From Bog-756 sp963725275 (GTDB lineage Bacteria > Actinomycetota > Acidimicrobiia > Acidimicrobiales > RAAP-2), in contig CAVRXS010000004.1 in NCBI GenBank assembly GCA_963725275.1, positions 310,001 to 374,000 on the forward strand: a stretch of DNA of 64,000 nt, in the 5' to 3' direction. Position numbers and translations under genes: made by a program. Within the stretch, counting starts at the first letter, position 1. Each line of letters opens with the position of its first letter. The notes beneath the pieces were generated by a model. It did no database searches. It was not told where the DNA came from and saw only the letters and a program-made list of their open reading frames with translations. Positions 16,243 to 24,638 of the stretch are shown piece by piece.

Positions 16243-17040
16243 TCAGCGCTGAGCGTCGAACCGGTAGCCGACCCCGCGGATGGTGGTGATCAGCTTCGGC
16301 GAGGACGGATCCTCCTCCACGTGGCTGCGCAGCCGCTTGATGTGGACGTCGAGGGTCTTCGTGTCGCCGAAGTAGTCGGAGCCCCACACCCGGTCGATGA
16401 GCACGTCGCGGGTCAGCAGGCGCCCGGCATTCTCCATCAGCAGCGACAGGAGCTCGAACTCCTTGCGTCGCAGGTGGACGTCCTTGCCACGGATGAAGAC
16501 GAGGTGGCGGTCGGGATCGATCTGGATGCCGCCGGCCTCGAGGACAGCGCCACCGCCGTCGGACGGCGCGGCCTTGTCCGATCCCTCGTGGCGCCCGGCC
16601 GCCGCGCCGTCACCCGCGGCCTGCTCGGTTCCGGAGCCGTGCTCGCCGATGGGGGTGCGCCGGAGCACCGCCCGCATCCGTGCGACCAGCTCGCGCAGGC
16701 GGTAGGGCTTGGAGACGTAGTCGTCGGCCCCGACCTCGAGGCCTACCACGGTGTCGATCTCGGTGCCCTTGGCGGTGACCATGATGATCGGCACCGACGA
16801 GCGGGCGCGGATGGACCGGCAGACGTCGATTCCCGAGAGCCGCGGCAGCATGAGGTCGAGCAGCACGAGATCGGGCTCGACCGACGCGAACAGCCGTAGG
16901 GCCTCGGTGCCGTCGCGGGCCACCGTCACGTCGAACCCCTCGCGGGCCAGGCCGATCACCAAGGCGTCGATGAACGACTCGTCATCCTCGGCCAGGAGGA
17001 CCTTGGTCTGCCTCGGGTCTGCCTCCGCCAGTTCGCTCAT
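16243..17040 (-). CDS. regX3: OmpR/PhoB-family response regulator (RegX3-like)
   Basis: DNA-binding partner of the histidine kinase next to it; in actinobacteria SenX3-RegX3 controls the phosphate-starvation response. The receiver domain (residues about 12-125) has the acidic pocket AEDDE, phospho-acceptor D in LVLLDLMLP, and K in YVSKPYR. The winged-helix effector (about 165-262) has RRKEFELLSLLMENAGR and the recognition segment KTLDVHIKRLRSHVE. The 265-aa length exceeds the usual 225-230 because of a 40-residue Gly/Ala/Ser-rich linker between the domains. ATG overlaps the kinase stop (ATGA). Confidence 0.87.
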   Translation of the reverse strand: MSELAEADPRQTKVLLAEDDESFIDALVIGLAREGFDVTVARDGTEALRLFASVEPDLVLLDLMLPRLSGIDVCRSIRARSSVPIIMVTAKGTEIDTVVGLEVGADDYVSKPYRLRELVARMRAVLRRTPIGEHGSGTEQAAGDGAAAGRHEGSDKAAPSDGGGAVLEAGGIQIDPDRHLVFIRGKDVHLRRKEFELLSLLMENAGRLLTRDVLIDRVWGSDYFGDTKTLDVHIKRLRSHVEEDPSSPKLITTIRGVGYRFDAQR

Positions 17041-18275
17041 GCGGCGTATTCGGGGGGATTGGGGAGGACGAGGGTGAAGGTCGAGCCCTCTCCCTCGCGC
17101 GAGTCGACCTCGACCCGGCCCTGGTGGTTGCTGGCCACGTGGCGGACGATCGAGAGCCCGAGTCCGGTCCCACCCGAGGAACGGCTGCGGCCGTGGTCCA
17201 CCCGGTAGAAGCGCTCGAAGATGCGCTCCAGGTCCCGGGCGGGGATACCCACGCCGGTGTCCGCCACCGAGAGGCGGATCTCACCGTTGTCCTGGCTGCC
17301 GGCGACCTGCACTGCGCTGTCCTCGTACGAGAAGGTCACCGCGTTCTCGAGCAGGCTGTGGATGGCCGACACCAGTTGGCGCCGGTCACCGAGCACATGG
17401 ACCGGCGGGCTGGGCTCATCGAGCTCGATGGTAATGCGGCGCTGTTCTGCGGCGCTCCGGACCCGTTCGATCGCTTCGGCCATGACCAGGTTGATGTAGA
17501 TCGGCTCGCGGGGCGGGGCCTCCTCCGACTCGATTCGGCTCAGGTCGAGCAGGTCGTCGATGATCCGGCTCACGCGGAAGGCCTCTGCGTGGATCCGGGA
17601 CGCGAGCCGCTGGGCGACCTCCGGGTCGGGCTCGACGGTGAGCGTCTCGGCCAGGAGCCCGAGCGCGCCGATCGGCGTCTTGAGCTCGTGGCTCACGTTG
17701 GCCACGAAGTCGCGGCGGATCTCCTCGAGCCGCCGGCGCTCGGAGACGTCGTCGATGATGGCGATGACGCCGAGCGGGCGGCGGCCGTCGTCCATGAGCC
17801 GAGTGCGCACGGTGAGGGTCTGGCGCGGCGGCCCGTAGAGGTCGAGGCTCCGTTCGGCCGATCCGTCCTGCCAGGCGTTCTCGAGCAGCTCGGTGACCGC
17901 CTGGGCGGCCAGCGCGTCGCCGTGGCGGTTGTTCATGAGCCCGACCGCACGGGCGTTGCGGAAGGCGACGTCCCCGTTCTCGTCGCAGACGATGACCCCC
18001 TGGGTGAGGGTGTCGAGGGCACGGCGCAGCCGGATGGCGTCCGAGCTGGCCTCGGTGACCGCCTCGGCGGCCTCCCCGGTGACCCGCTCCAAGTGGCTGA
18101 GCACGGGTTCGACCCCGCCCTCGTCGGGGGGTTCGACCCCGAGCCGGTTGGAGAGCGCGGTGAGCCGCTGCTGGAGGCTCCGCTTGCCGGCCCTCCGCCC
18201 GAGGCGGGCGGACACGATGACGGCCACCACGGCCACGGCGCCCAGCACCAGGTATCCGATCGCGTAGGGGCTCAC
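17037..18275 (-). CDS. senX3: Sensor histidine kinase (SenX3-like)
   Basis: Phosphate-type two-component sensor, 412 aa. One N-terminal membrane helix (IGYLVLGAVAVVAVIVSARL) is followed by a coiled-coil-like stretch and a PAS domain (about residues 85-170, LTQGVIVCDENGDVAFRNA). HisKA has the phospho-His in FVANVSHELKTPIGAL. HATPase has N-box SLLENAV, DTGVGIPA, FYRVDHGRS and GTGLGLSIV. The layout matches SenX3/PhoR kinases that lack a large periplasmic sensor and instead respond through PstB/PhoU. No pst or phoU gene is visible in the window. Confidence 0.87.
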   Translation of the reverse strand: MSPYAIGYLVLGAVAVVAVIVSARLGRRAGKRSLQQRLTALSNRLGVEPPDEGGVEPVLSHLERVTGEAAEAVTEASSDAIRLRRALDTLTQGVIVCDENGDVAFRNARAVGLMNNRHGDALAAQAVTELLENAWQDGSAERSLDLYGPPRQTLTVRTRLMDDGRRPLGVIAIIDDVSERRRLEEIRRDFVANVSHELKTPIGALGLLAETLTVEPDPEVAQRLASRIHAEAFRVSRIIDDLLDLSRIESEEAPPREPIYINLVMAEAIERVRSAAEQRRITIELDEPSPPVHVLGDRRQLVSAIHSLLENAVTFSYEDSAVQVAGSQDNGEIRLSVADTGVGIPARDLERIFERFYRVDHGRSRSSGGTGLGLSIVRHVASNHQGRVEVDSREGEGSTFTLVLPNPPEYAA

Positions 18276-18328
18276 CGCCTAAGCATGGCAGGCCCGGAGC
18301 GCCACGGGAACGTTAGGGTCCGGAGACA

Positions 18329-18368
18329 GGAAACAACATGAAAATGATTGAAACAGCTTGAAATAGCG
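18329..18368. promoter_or_regulatory. Four phased 10-bp direct repeats, candidate RegX3/Pho-box site
   Basis: Units GGAAACAACA, TGAAAATGAT, TGAAACAGCT and TGAAATAGCG start at 18329, 18339, 18349 and 18359, exactly one helical turn apart. They lie between senX3 (start 18275, minus) and the first T4SS-like gene (start 18393, plus). OmpR/PhoB-family regulators typically bind tandem direct repeats with this phasing. Autoregulation of senX3-regX3, control of the secretion genes, or both, are inferences. Confidence 0.5.
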
Positions 18369-18392
18369 TCTGCGGCTCCCTATCGTGCAGCC

Positions 18393-18758
18393 ATGACACC
18401 GACACTCCTGCCCCGACTGCTGAGCACCGTCCACCTCTCATTGCCGTGGCTCGCGCCGCCGTCCGGCGCCGCCGTACGGACCACCGACGTCACGCTGGAC
18501 CCCGACACCAACGCCCTGCCCGGGGGGCAGGTGCTCCAGCACCTCATGAACGGCATCGGAGGATGGGCGCTCGCGCTCTCGCTGGTCGGACTGCTGGTCG
18601 GGGCTGCAGCCTGGGCGCTCGGCTCCCACGGTCAGAACTACCAGCAGTCCTACGTCGGCCGGCGGGCGGTGCTCATCTCGGGCCTCGCCGCACTGCTCAT
18701 CGGCGCCGGACCGGCCATCGTCAACTTCTTCTACAACGCCGGCCAGGGCGTGCACTGA
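18393..18758 (+). CDS. Small membrane protein, DUF6112/TrbC-VirB2-like
   Basis: A 121-aa protein heading the conjugation-like cluster. After an N-terminal hydrophobic leader it has a short polar region and two membrane helices (WALALSLVGLLVGAAAWALG and VLISGLAALLIGAGPAIVNFF). The conserved-looking turn between them contains HGQNYQQSYVGRR. Size, topology and position before a polytopic VirB6-like protein fit the DUF6112 family of actinobacterial conjugation loci, which may serve as a pilin-like or channel subunit (inference). ATG 18393 is chosen over an upstream in-frame ATG at 18348 because the latter sits in the repeat region. Confidence 0.6.
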   Translation: MTPTLLPRLLSTVHLSLPWLAPPSGAAVRTTDVTLDPDTNALPGGQVLQHLMNGIGGWALALSLVGLLVGAAAWALGSHGQNYQQSYVGRRAVLISGLAALLIGAGPAIVNFFYNAGQGVH

Positions 18759-18759
18759 G

Positions 18760-20206
18760 GTGTCGCCCCTCGCCGCGCTTCCCGCTGTTCCGTCACTGGC
18801 CTGCTCTCCCGCGGCCGGCGCGCTCGGTGGAGCCGGGCTCGGGCAGCTCTGCCAGGCCGCATCGGGGGTCACCGGCGTCGCCGGTTCGGCCGCGAGCCAG
18901 GTGGCCGGGTTCGGGGTGGACAGCGTCCTCAACGCGCTCGGCAGCTGGGTCACCGATGGGGCCGTCTGGCTGCTCGGACAGATCGGAGGCGTGCTCGCAG
19001 GGAGTACCTCGGTCGAGCTCGGCGCCCCGTGGTTCGTCGCCCACTACGAGACCATGGCCGCGCTCGCCGGGGTGGTCGTGCTCCCACTCCTCCTGCTCGG
19101 GATCGTGCAGGCCGTCTACCGCCAGAGCGCATCGCTTCTGCTGCGGTCGGTCCTGGTGAACGTGCCGCTCGCGCTGCTGCTCACCGCGCTCGGCGATCAG
19201 CCTGGTCCAACTCGGACTCGCGGTGACCGACGAGATGAGCGCTGCGGTCGCACAAGGAGCGGGGCTCGACACGGGCCACTTCCTTTCGTCGGTGGTCAAC
19301 GGCCTCTCGTCCGGTGGTGCCGCCGGACAGCCGGGAGCCCCGTCCTTCGTCGTCTTCCTCGGCGCGATCGCGGTGGTCGTCGGTGCGGTGATGGTCTGGA
19401 TCGAGCTGCTCATCCGCTCGGCAGCGGTCTACGTGGCGGTCCTCTTCCTGCCCATGGCCCTCGCCAGCCTGGCCTGGCCGGCCATCGCCCACTGGTGCCG
19501 CCGCCTCGTCGACACGCTTGTCGCGCTCATCCTCTCCAAGTTCGTCATCGTGGCGGTCCTGAGCCTGGCCGCCGGGGCGCTGGCCGCCGGAACGGGCTCG
19601 GCTCCGACCGGCGCATCCTCGGGCGGTGGCGGGTTCGCCTCAGTCCTGGGCGGTGCTGCGCTCCTCCTGCTGGCCGCGTTCGCCCCCTGGGCCCTCTTCC
19701 GACTGCTCCCCTTCGTCGAGTCCGGGGCGGTCGGCCACCTCGAGGGGTTGGGCGCCCGCGCCCGCGGCCGGTCCGTGGCTCCGCTCAAGGGGCTGGCCAC
19801 TGTCGCGATGCGTGCCTCGGTGGCCGGCTCGCTCGGTGGAGCGGTCGGGGCCATCGGCACGGTGGGCGGAGCGGGTGCCGTCACCGGCCCTGTGACGCAG
19901 ACGGGCGCGGGCAGATCGGCCGCCCGCACGGCCGACGTCGGCACGGGGCGTTCCCCGGGTGACGGGATCCCGATGTGGGAACCGCACCCCGGGTCGACCG
20001 CAACCTACCGGCACTGGCTCGAGGGCGGTGGGCCGGGCGACGAGCCGGTCGCTGCGTCGCCGCCGGGTCCGGACGCGGACCGCGGGGACGGTCTGCGCCC
20101 GCTGCCGCGGCAGTCGGGAGCGCTCACCGCGGACGCCCTCGGCAGGGATGCGCTCGGGGTGCGCCTGGTCTCGACCCGTCCCGCGCCGGACCGGCGCGAC
20201 CGGTGA
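18760..20206 (+). pseudogene. VirB6/TrbL-like polytopic membrane protein, frameshifted
   Basis: Channel-type membrane subunit of a type IV secretion/conjugation machine, read in two frames. Frame one runs from GTG 18760 to about 19190 (signal-like start, a helix MAALAGVVVLPLLLLGIVQAV, then LALLLTALG). Frame two continues from about 19193 to the stop at 20206 (ISLVQLGLAVTDEM, several helices, then a Gly/Thr/Pro-rich tail). Removing one G in CTCGGCGATC (19190-19199) joins them into one about 481-aa protein, so this is a single-base insertion or a sequencing error. No alternative start explains the second frame, because its membrane core would be truncated. It overlaps the next gene by GTGA. Confidence 0.65.
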
Positions 20207-21745
20207 GCGGAGGAGAGGGTCGCGACGACCGGGTGCGTTACCGGTTTCCGCCGCTCGAGCGCCGGGGCGTCATCGCAGGCTGGCGCGGAGGACAGATCGC
20301 AACCGTGGCCACAGGACTGCTGCTGGCGGTGCTCGCGCTTCGGGCCGGTCCGTCGGCGGCCGGAGTGGTCGCAGCGGTCGTCATCGTGGGCGCAGCCGTG
20401 GCCGTGGCGTTCTGGCCGGTGGCCGGCAGGACCGGTGAGCAGTGGCTCCCCCTGGTGGTCCGGTGGGTGTGGGCCGGGGCGTCCGGTCGTCGTCGCCAGC
20501 TGCACCCGGGGCCACGGAGCGGTGTTCCGGTCGCGGTCGACGGCAGGCGGGTCCCCCCGAGCCTCGGCGCCTGCAGGCACCCGACGGCGCGCGGTCCGCT
20601 CCGAGGCGGCCGGACCCCGTTCGACGGGCTGGCGATCGAGGCACTCCCTGTCGATGCCGCACGCCCGTCGGTGACCATGGGCGTGGTGGTCGACCGCCCG
20701 GGTCGGGCGCTGACCGCGGTGCTCGCGCTGCGCGGGAACAGCTTCGCCCTGCTGGGTCCTGACGATCAGGACGCGGTGGGTGGGGGCCTGGGCCCGGGCG
20801 CTCGCGTCCCTGGCCCGCGAAGGCTGCGCCGTGCATCGCGTCCAGTGGATCGAGACCTGTCTGCCCGACGACGGCGCGTCGGTGCACGCGTATCTGGGCG
20901 AGCGGGCCGTGCTCGGGGTCGACACACCGGCAGGCGCGACCTACCGCGCCCTCGTCGACGAGTCCTCGCCGGTGACCCGCCGGCACAAGGTGGTCTTGGC
21001 GGTGACCCTCCGACCCGCACGTGCCGCGCGGACGGTCCGCGCCGCCGGCGGTGGGCTCCACGGCGCGGGCGCGGTGCTGGCGCGCGAGGTGGACGCCCTC
21101 CGGCGTGCCCTCGAGGGTGCCGAGGTGAACGTGGACGGTGTCCTCGGTCCGGGCGCACTCGGCGCGCTGCTCGCGGGTCCGTGGCGACGGGCTGCTGCCG
21201 CGGCGCCGCAGCTCACCGAGGCGTTGTCACACCGCACGCCGTGGCCGATGGCGGTCGAGTCCAGCTGGGACGCGGTCCGCACCGACGGGGTCTGGCACGC
21301 GGTCTACTGGATCGCCGAATGGCCGCGGGTGGAGGTCACTCCCGACTTCCTCGGTCCACTCCTGTTCGCCCCCCTCCGGCGGTCGCTCTCGCTGGTCATG
21401 GAACCGGTCGGTCCGCTCCGTGCGGCGCGCCAGGTGGCCCAGTCCCGAACGGCCGACCTGGCTGACGGCGAGTTGCGGCGGCGGGGCGGCTTCCTGGTCA
21501 CCGCGCGCCACGCGAGGGAACGGGAGAGCGTCGAAGCCAGGGACACCGAGCTCGCCGACGGGCACGCACAGTTCCGGTTCTCGGGATACCTCACGGTGAC
21601 CGCCGACTCGAGGGAAGAGCTGACAGCGACCTCCAGCGCGCTCGAACAGGCTGCCGGCCAGGCGCGGCTCGAGGTGCGCCTCCTCTACGGGCAGCAGGAC
21701 GCGGCGCTGCTCTGCGGCATCCCGGTCGGGCGCGGGCTCGCGTGA
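20203..21745 (+). pseudogene. SCO6880-like T4SS protein (VirB3/PrgI plus VirB4 N-terminal-like), frameshifted
   Basis: In actinobacterial conjugation loci a SCO6880-type protein supplies the short membrane VirB3-like part and the non-ATPase front half of VirB4. Here GTG 20203 begins VRYRFPPLERRGVIAGWRGG, followed by two membrane helices (residues about 32-75) and a soluble domain to FALLGPDDQDA. The frame then shifts at about 20776 in GCGGTGGGTGGGGG. Reading resumes as GAWARALASLAREG and runs to 21745. One extra G accounts for it. The rejoined protein is about 513 aa. The stop overlaps the ATPase gene by four bases. It is either a real pseudogene or an assembly error. Confidence 0.62.
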
Positions 21746-23055
21746 GCCGGCTGCCGCCCGGGCTCCCTGCCCACGTGGCCACGACCCGCCACCTCGGGGC
21801 CGCCTATCCGTTGGTGAGCGAGGCGGGCCTCGGGCACGAGGGGGTGCTCATCGGGCGGGATCTCCTCGGCGGCTCGTTCGTCTACGACCCGTTCACCCTC
21901 TACGGGCAGGGCGTGGTGACCAATCCCAACATGGTGGTCATCGGGCAGATCGGCCGCGGCAAGAGCTCCTTCGTGAAGTCCTACCTCTGGCGCCAGGCTG
22001 TCTTCGGCCGCCATGCCTGGGTGGTCGATCCGAAGGGTGAGTACGGCCGGCTGGCCGAGGCGTGGGGGGTCGTGCCGCTGTCTCTGCGTCCCGGTGGCAG
22101 CATCCGGCTCAACCCGCTGGACACCGACGCCTCCGGAGACGGGCCGGGCCCCGGGACCGACCCGGTCGCGGACGGTCGGCGGGGGCGCACCAACCTGACC
22201 GCGTCGCTGGCCGTCGCCTGCCTCGGACGCGACCTGCTGCCCCGCGAGCGGGCTGCGATCGATGCCGCGGTCGGAGCAGCCGAGGACCGTGCCCGGGTCG
22301 GTGCCATGGACGCACCCATCCTTCCCCAGGTGGTCGAGGCCCTCCTCGACCCCGGAGCGGACGCCGCCTCCGCGCTGCGCACCACCCGGACCGATCTGCT
22401 GGAGGAGGGGCGGGACGTGGCGCTCGAACTGCGGCGACTGGTCCACGGGGACCTGCGGGGCATGTTCGACGGGCCGACGACCGAGGGGCTGCGTCTCGAC
22501 GGTCCACTGGTCGTCCTCGACCTGGCCGCCGTCTACCACTCGCCGGCCCTCGGCGTTCTCATGGCCTGCGCGGCGGCCTGGCTGCAGCACGCGGTCAGCA
22601 GCGGTCGCCATCGCCGGATCCTGCTCGTGGTCGACGAGGCGTGGGCCATCCTCGGCAACCTCGGGGTCGCCCGTTGGCTCCAGACCTCCTGGAAGCTCTC
22701 GCGCGCACTCGGCGTGGCGAACATTGCCGTGCTCCACCGGCTCTCGGATCTGGCGACGGTGGGCGCGGCCGGCTCGGAGCAGGTCGGCCTCGCCGAAGGG
22801 CTCCTCGCCGACTCGGAGACCCGGGTTGTCTATGCGCAGTCCCCGGGTGAGGTGGCCCGGACCGGTGAACTGCTCGGGTTGACCGCGACCGAGGCCGAGC
22901 TGGTCACCGAGTTGCGACGGGGTACTGCCCTCTGGAAGGTCGGGCGACGCTCGTTCCTCGTCGAGCACCGGCTGGCGGCGGGGGAGCGGTGGCTGGCCGA
23001 CACCGACGAGGCGATGACCGAGCCGACCGGGTCCCGGCCGGAGCGCAGCGGGTGA
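21742..23055 (+). CDS. VirB4-like conjugation ATPase
   Basis: Motor ATPase of the T4SS-like cluster, 437 aa and intact. GVVTNPNMVVIGQIGRGKSSFVKSY-type Walker A spans about residues 58-80 (key residues GQIGRGKSS). VVDPKGEYGRLA follows the Walker A strand. Walker B is ILLVVDEAWAIL at about residue 293, and an Arg-rich segment RALGVANIAVLHRLSDL follows. It lacks the N-terminal VirB4 domain, which appears to be supplied by the preceding SCO6880-like protein. Start GTG 21742 and the stop both overlap neighbours by four bases, so the cluster is translated as one unit. Confidence 0.78.
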   Translation: MSRLPPGLPAHVATTRHLGAAYPLVSEAGLGHEGVLIGRDLLGGSFVYDPFTLYGQGVVTNPNMVVIGQIGRGKSSFVKSYLWRQAVFGRHAWVVDPKGEYGRLAEAWGVVPLSLRPGGSIRLNPLDTDASGDGPGPGTDPVADGRRGRTNLTASLAVACLGRDLLPRERAAIDAAVGAAEDRARVGAMDAPILPQVVEALLDPGADAASALRTTRTDLLEEGRDVALELRRLVHGDLRGMFDGPTTEGLRLDGPLVVLDLAAVYHSPALGVLMACAAAWLQHAVSSGRHRRILLVVDEAWAILGNLGVARWLQTSWKLSRALGVANIAVLHRLSDLATVGAAGSEQVGLAEGLLADSETRVVYAQSPGEVARTGELLGLTATEAELVTELRRGTALWKVGRRSFLVEHRLAAGERWLADTDEAMTEPTGSRPERSG

Positions 23056-24638
23056 GCGCGTCCTCGACGGCTGTCGTGCTCGGCGCGGCTGCGCTCGCCG
23101 CCGCAGCGCTGATCCCGAAGCCGGCGACCGGCTCGAGGAGTCCCCTGCGTCAGGCGGTGGGCGGACGTGCACGACGGGGAACGGCCCGACGACGCACGGG
23201 CGCGCGGTGGGCCGGGCCCGCCGATTTGAGGGAGCTCACCGTCGCCGGGCACACGCCTCCCGCCGGGCGCCTGGCCCTCGGCCGCTCGGGTCGGCAGCTC
23301 ATCGCCGGCGAGGCTGCGCAGTCGGTCATCGTCTTCGGCCCGACCCAGTCGCGCAAGACGTCGGGCTTCGCGGTGCCGGCCATCCTCGAGTGGCGGGGCC
23401 CGGTCCTAGCGGCGAGCGTGAAGTCCGACCTGCTCGCGCAGACGGTCGCCCACCGCCGCAGCCTCGGACGGGTCCAGTGCTTCGACCCGACCGGCACCAC
23501 GGGACTCCCGCCGTCACCGTGGTCGCCGCTGCCCGGAGCCCGCACCTGGCCCGGGGCGCGCCGCGCGGCGGCCACCCTCACCGAGGTCGGCCGGGCATCG
23601 GCCGGGGCGATGAGCGATGGCGATTTCTGGTACGCCACGGCCGCCCGGATGCTCGCACCGCTCCTCTTCGCCGCCGCCCACGGACGAAAGGAGATGGCCG
23701 ATGTCCTCCATTGGGTGGAGACCGGGGAGGAGGACGAGGTGCTCGCCCTGCTCCGCGAGACAGGTGTGCCCGAGGCCCTCGACGCAGCCCGGTCCGCCTT
23801 CGCCAAGGAGGAGCGCCAGCGCAGCTCGATCGCCACGACGGTGGAGACCCTGCTCGAGCCGTTCGGCGGCAGCCCGGGACGCCCGGGCGGGACGGTCGGG
23901 GAACCCGCAGGAGAACCGGTGGATCCCGACCGGCTGCTCTCGGGCACCGACACGCTCTACCTCTGCGCGCCGGCCCACGACCAGCGCCGGCTGACCCCGC
24001 TGTTCGTGGGCGTGTTGCGCTCGGTGCTGGACCGTGCGTACGACCGGGTGGCCCGGTCGGGGCGTCCGCTCGACCCGCCGCTCCTGGTCGTGGTCGACGA
24101 GGCGGCCAACGTCGCCCCGCTCTCCGACCTCGACGCACTCGCCGCCACTGCGGCCGGGCACGGGGTGCAGCTGGTGACCGTGTGGCACGACCTGGCCCAG
24201 ATCAGCGCGCGGTTCGGCCCGAAGGCGTCGACGGTGGTCAACAACCATCGGGCCAAGCTCTTCCTCTCCGGTGTCTCCGATCCGTCGACGCTCGAGTACG
24301 CGAGCAGCCTGATCGGAGACGAGGAGTTGGCCCTGCCCGCCACGACTTCCGGGGGACGCGGTGGCCCGAGCACCACCCACTCGCCCTCGGTGCGCCGGCT
24401 CGCGCCGCCGGATGCGCTGCGCAGGGTGCGGCCGGGCAGTGCTGTGCTCGTCTACCGCGACCTGCCCCCGGCTCGGCTGCGACTGCGCACCTGGTTCGAC
24501 GACCGGTGGCTGCGGTCGCTCGTGGCCGTACCCGAGGTCAGACCGGAGCCGAGGGTGCGACGAGGGGCCAGGGCCGGTCGCGCTCGGCGGCGAGTGCCAG
24601 ATCCAGCAGGAATTGCTCCTCATGGTGGCGACCGATGA
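23052..24638 (+). CDS. VirD4/TraG-like coupling ATPase
   Basis: Coupling protein that normally brings substrate DNA or protein to a T4SS. The 528-aa protein has a short N-terminal hydrophobic stretch (AVVLGAAALAAAALI). A Walker A variant FGPTQSRKTSGF is at about residue 97 (canonical GxxGxGKT has Q and R at variable places). Walker B is LLVVVDEAANVAPL at about 350, and the TraM-recognition-like end contains LRLRTWFDDRWLRSL. Its last 101 bp lie antisense to the amidase gene, and the tail there (RRGARAGRARRR) is not family-like, so its true end may have been lost. No relaxase gene accompanies it. Confidence 0.78.
   Translation: MSASSTAVVLGAAALAAAALIPKPATGSRSPLRQAVGGRARRGTARRRTGARWAGPADLRELTVAGHTPPAGRLALGRSGRQLIAGEAAQSVIVFGPTQSRKTSGFAVPAILEWRGPVLAASVKSDLLAQTVAHRRSLGRVQCFDPTGTTGLPPSPWSPLPGARTWPGARRAAATLTEVGRASAGAMSDGDFWYATAARMLAPLLFAAAHGRKEMADVLHWVETGEEDEVLALLRETGVPEALDAARSAFAKEERQRSSIATTVETLLEPFGGSPGRPGGTVGEPAGEPVDPDRLLSGTDTLYLCAPAHDQRRLTPLFVGVLRSVLDRAYDRVARSGRPLDPPLLVVVDEAANVAPLSDLDALAATAAGHGVQLVTVWHDLAQISARFGPKASTVVNNHRAKLFLSGVSDPSTLEYASSLIGDEELALPATTSGGRGGPSTTHSPSVRRLAPPDALRRVRPGSAVLVYRDLPPARLRLRTWFDDRWLRSLVAVPEVRPEPRVRRGARAGRARRRVPDPAGIAPHGGDR

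Noticed and set aside
18760..20206. Programmed frameshifting in the VirB6-like gene
   Set aside because: No slippery heptamer plus downstream structure is evident at 19190-19199, and T4SS channel genes are not known to use it.
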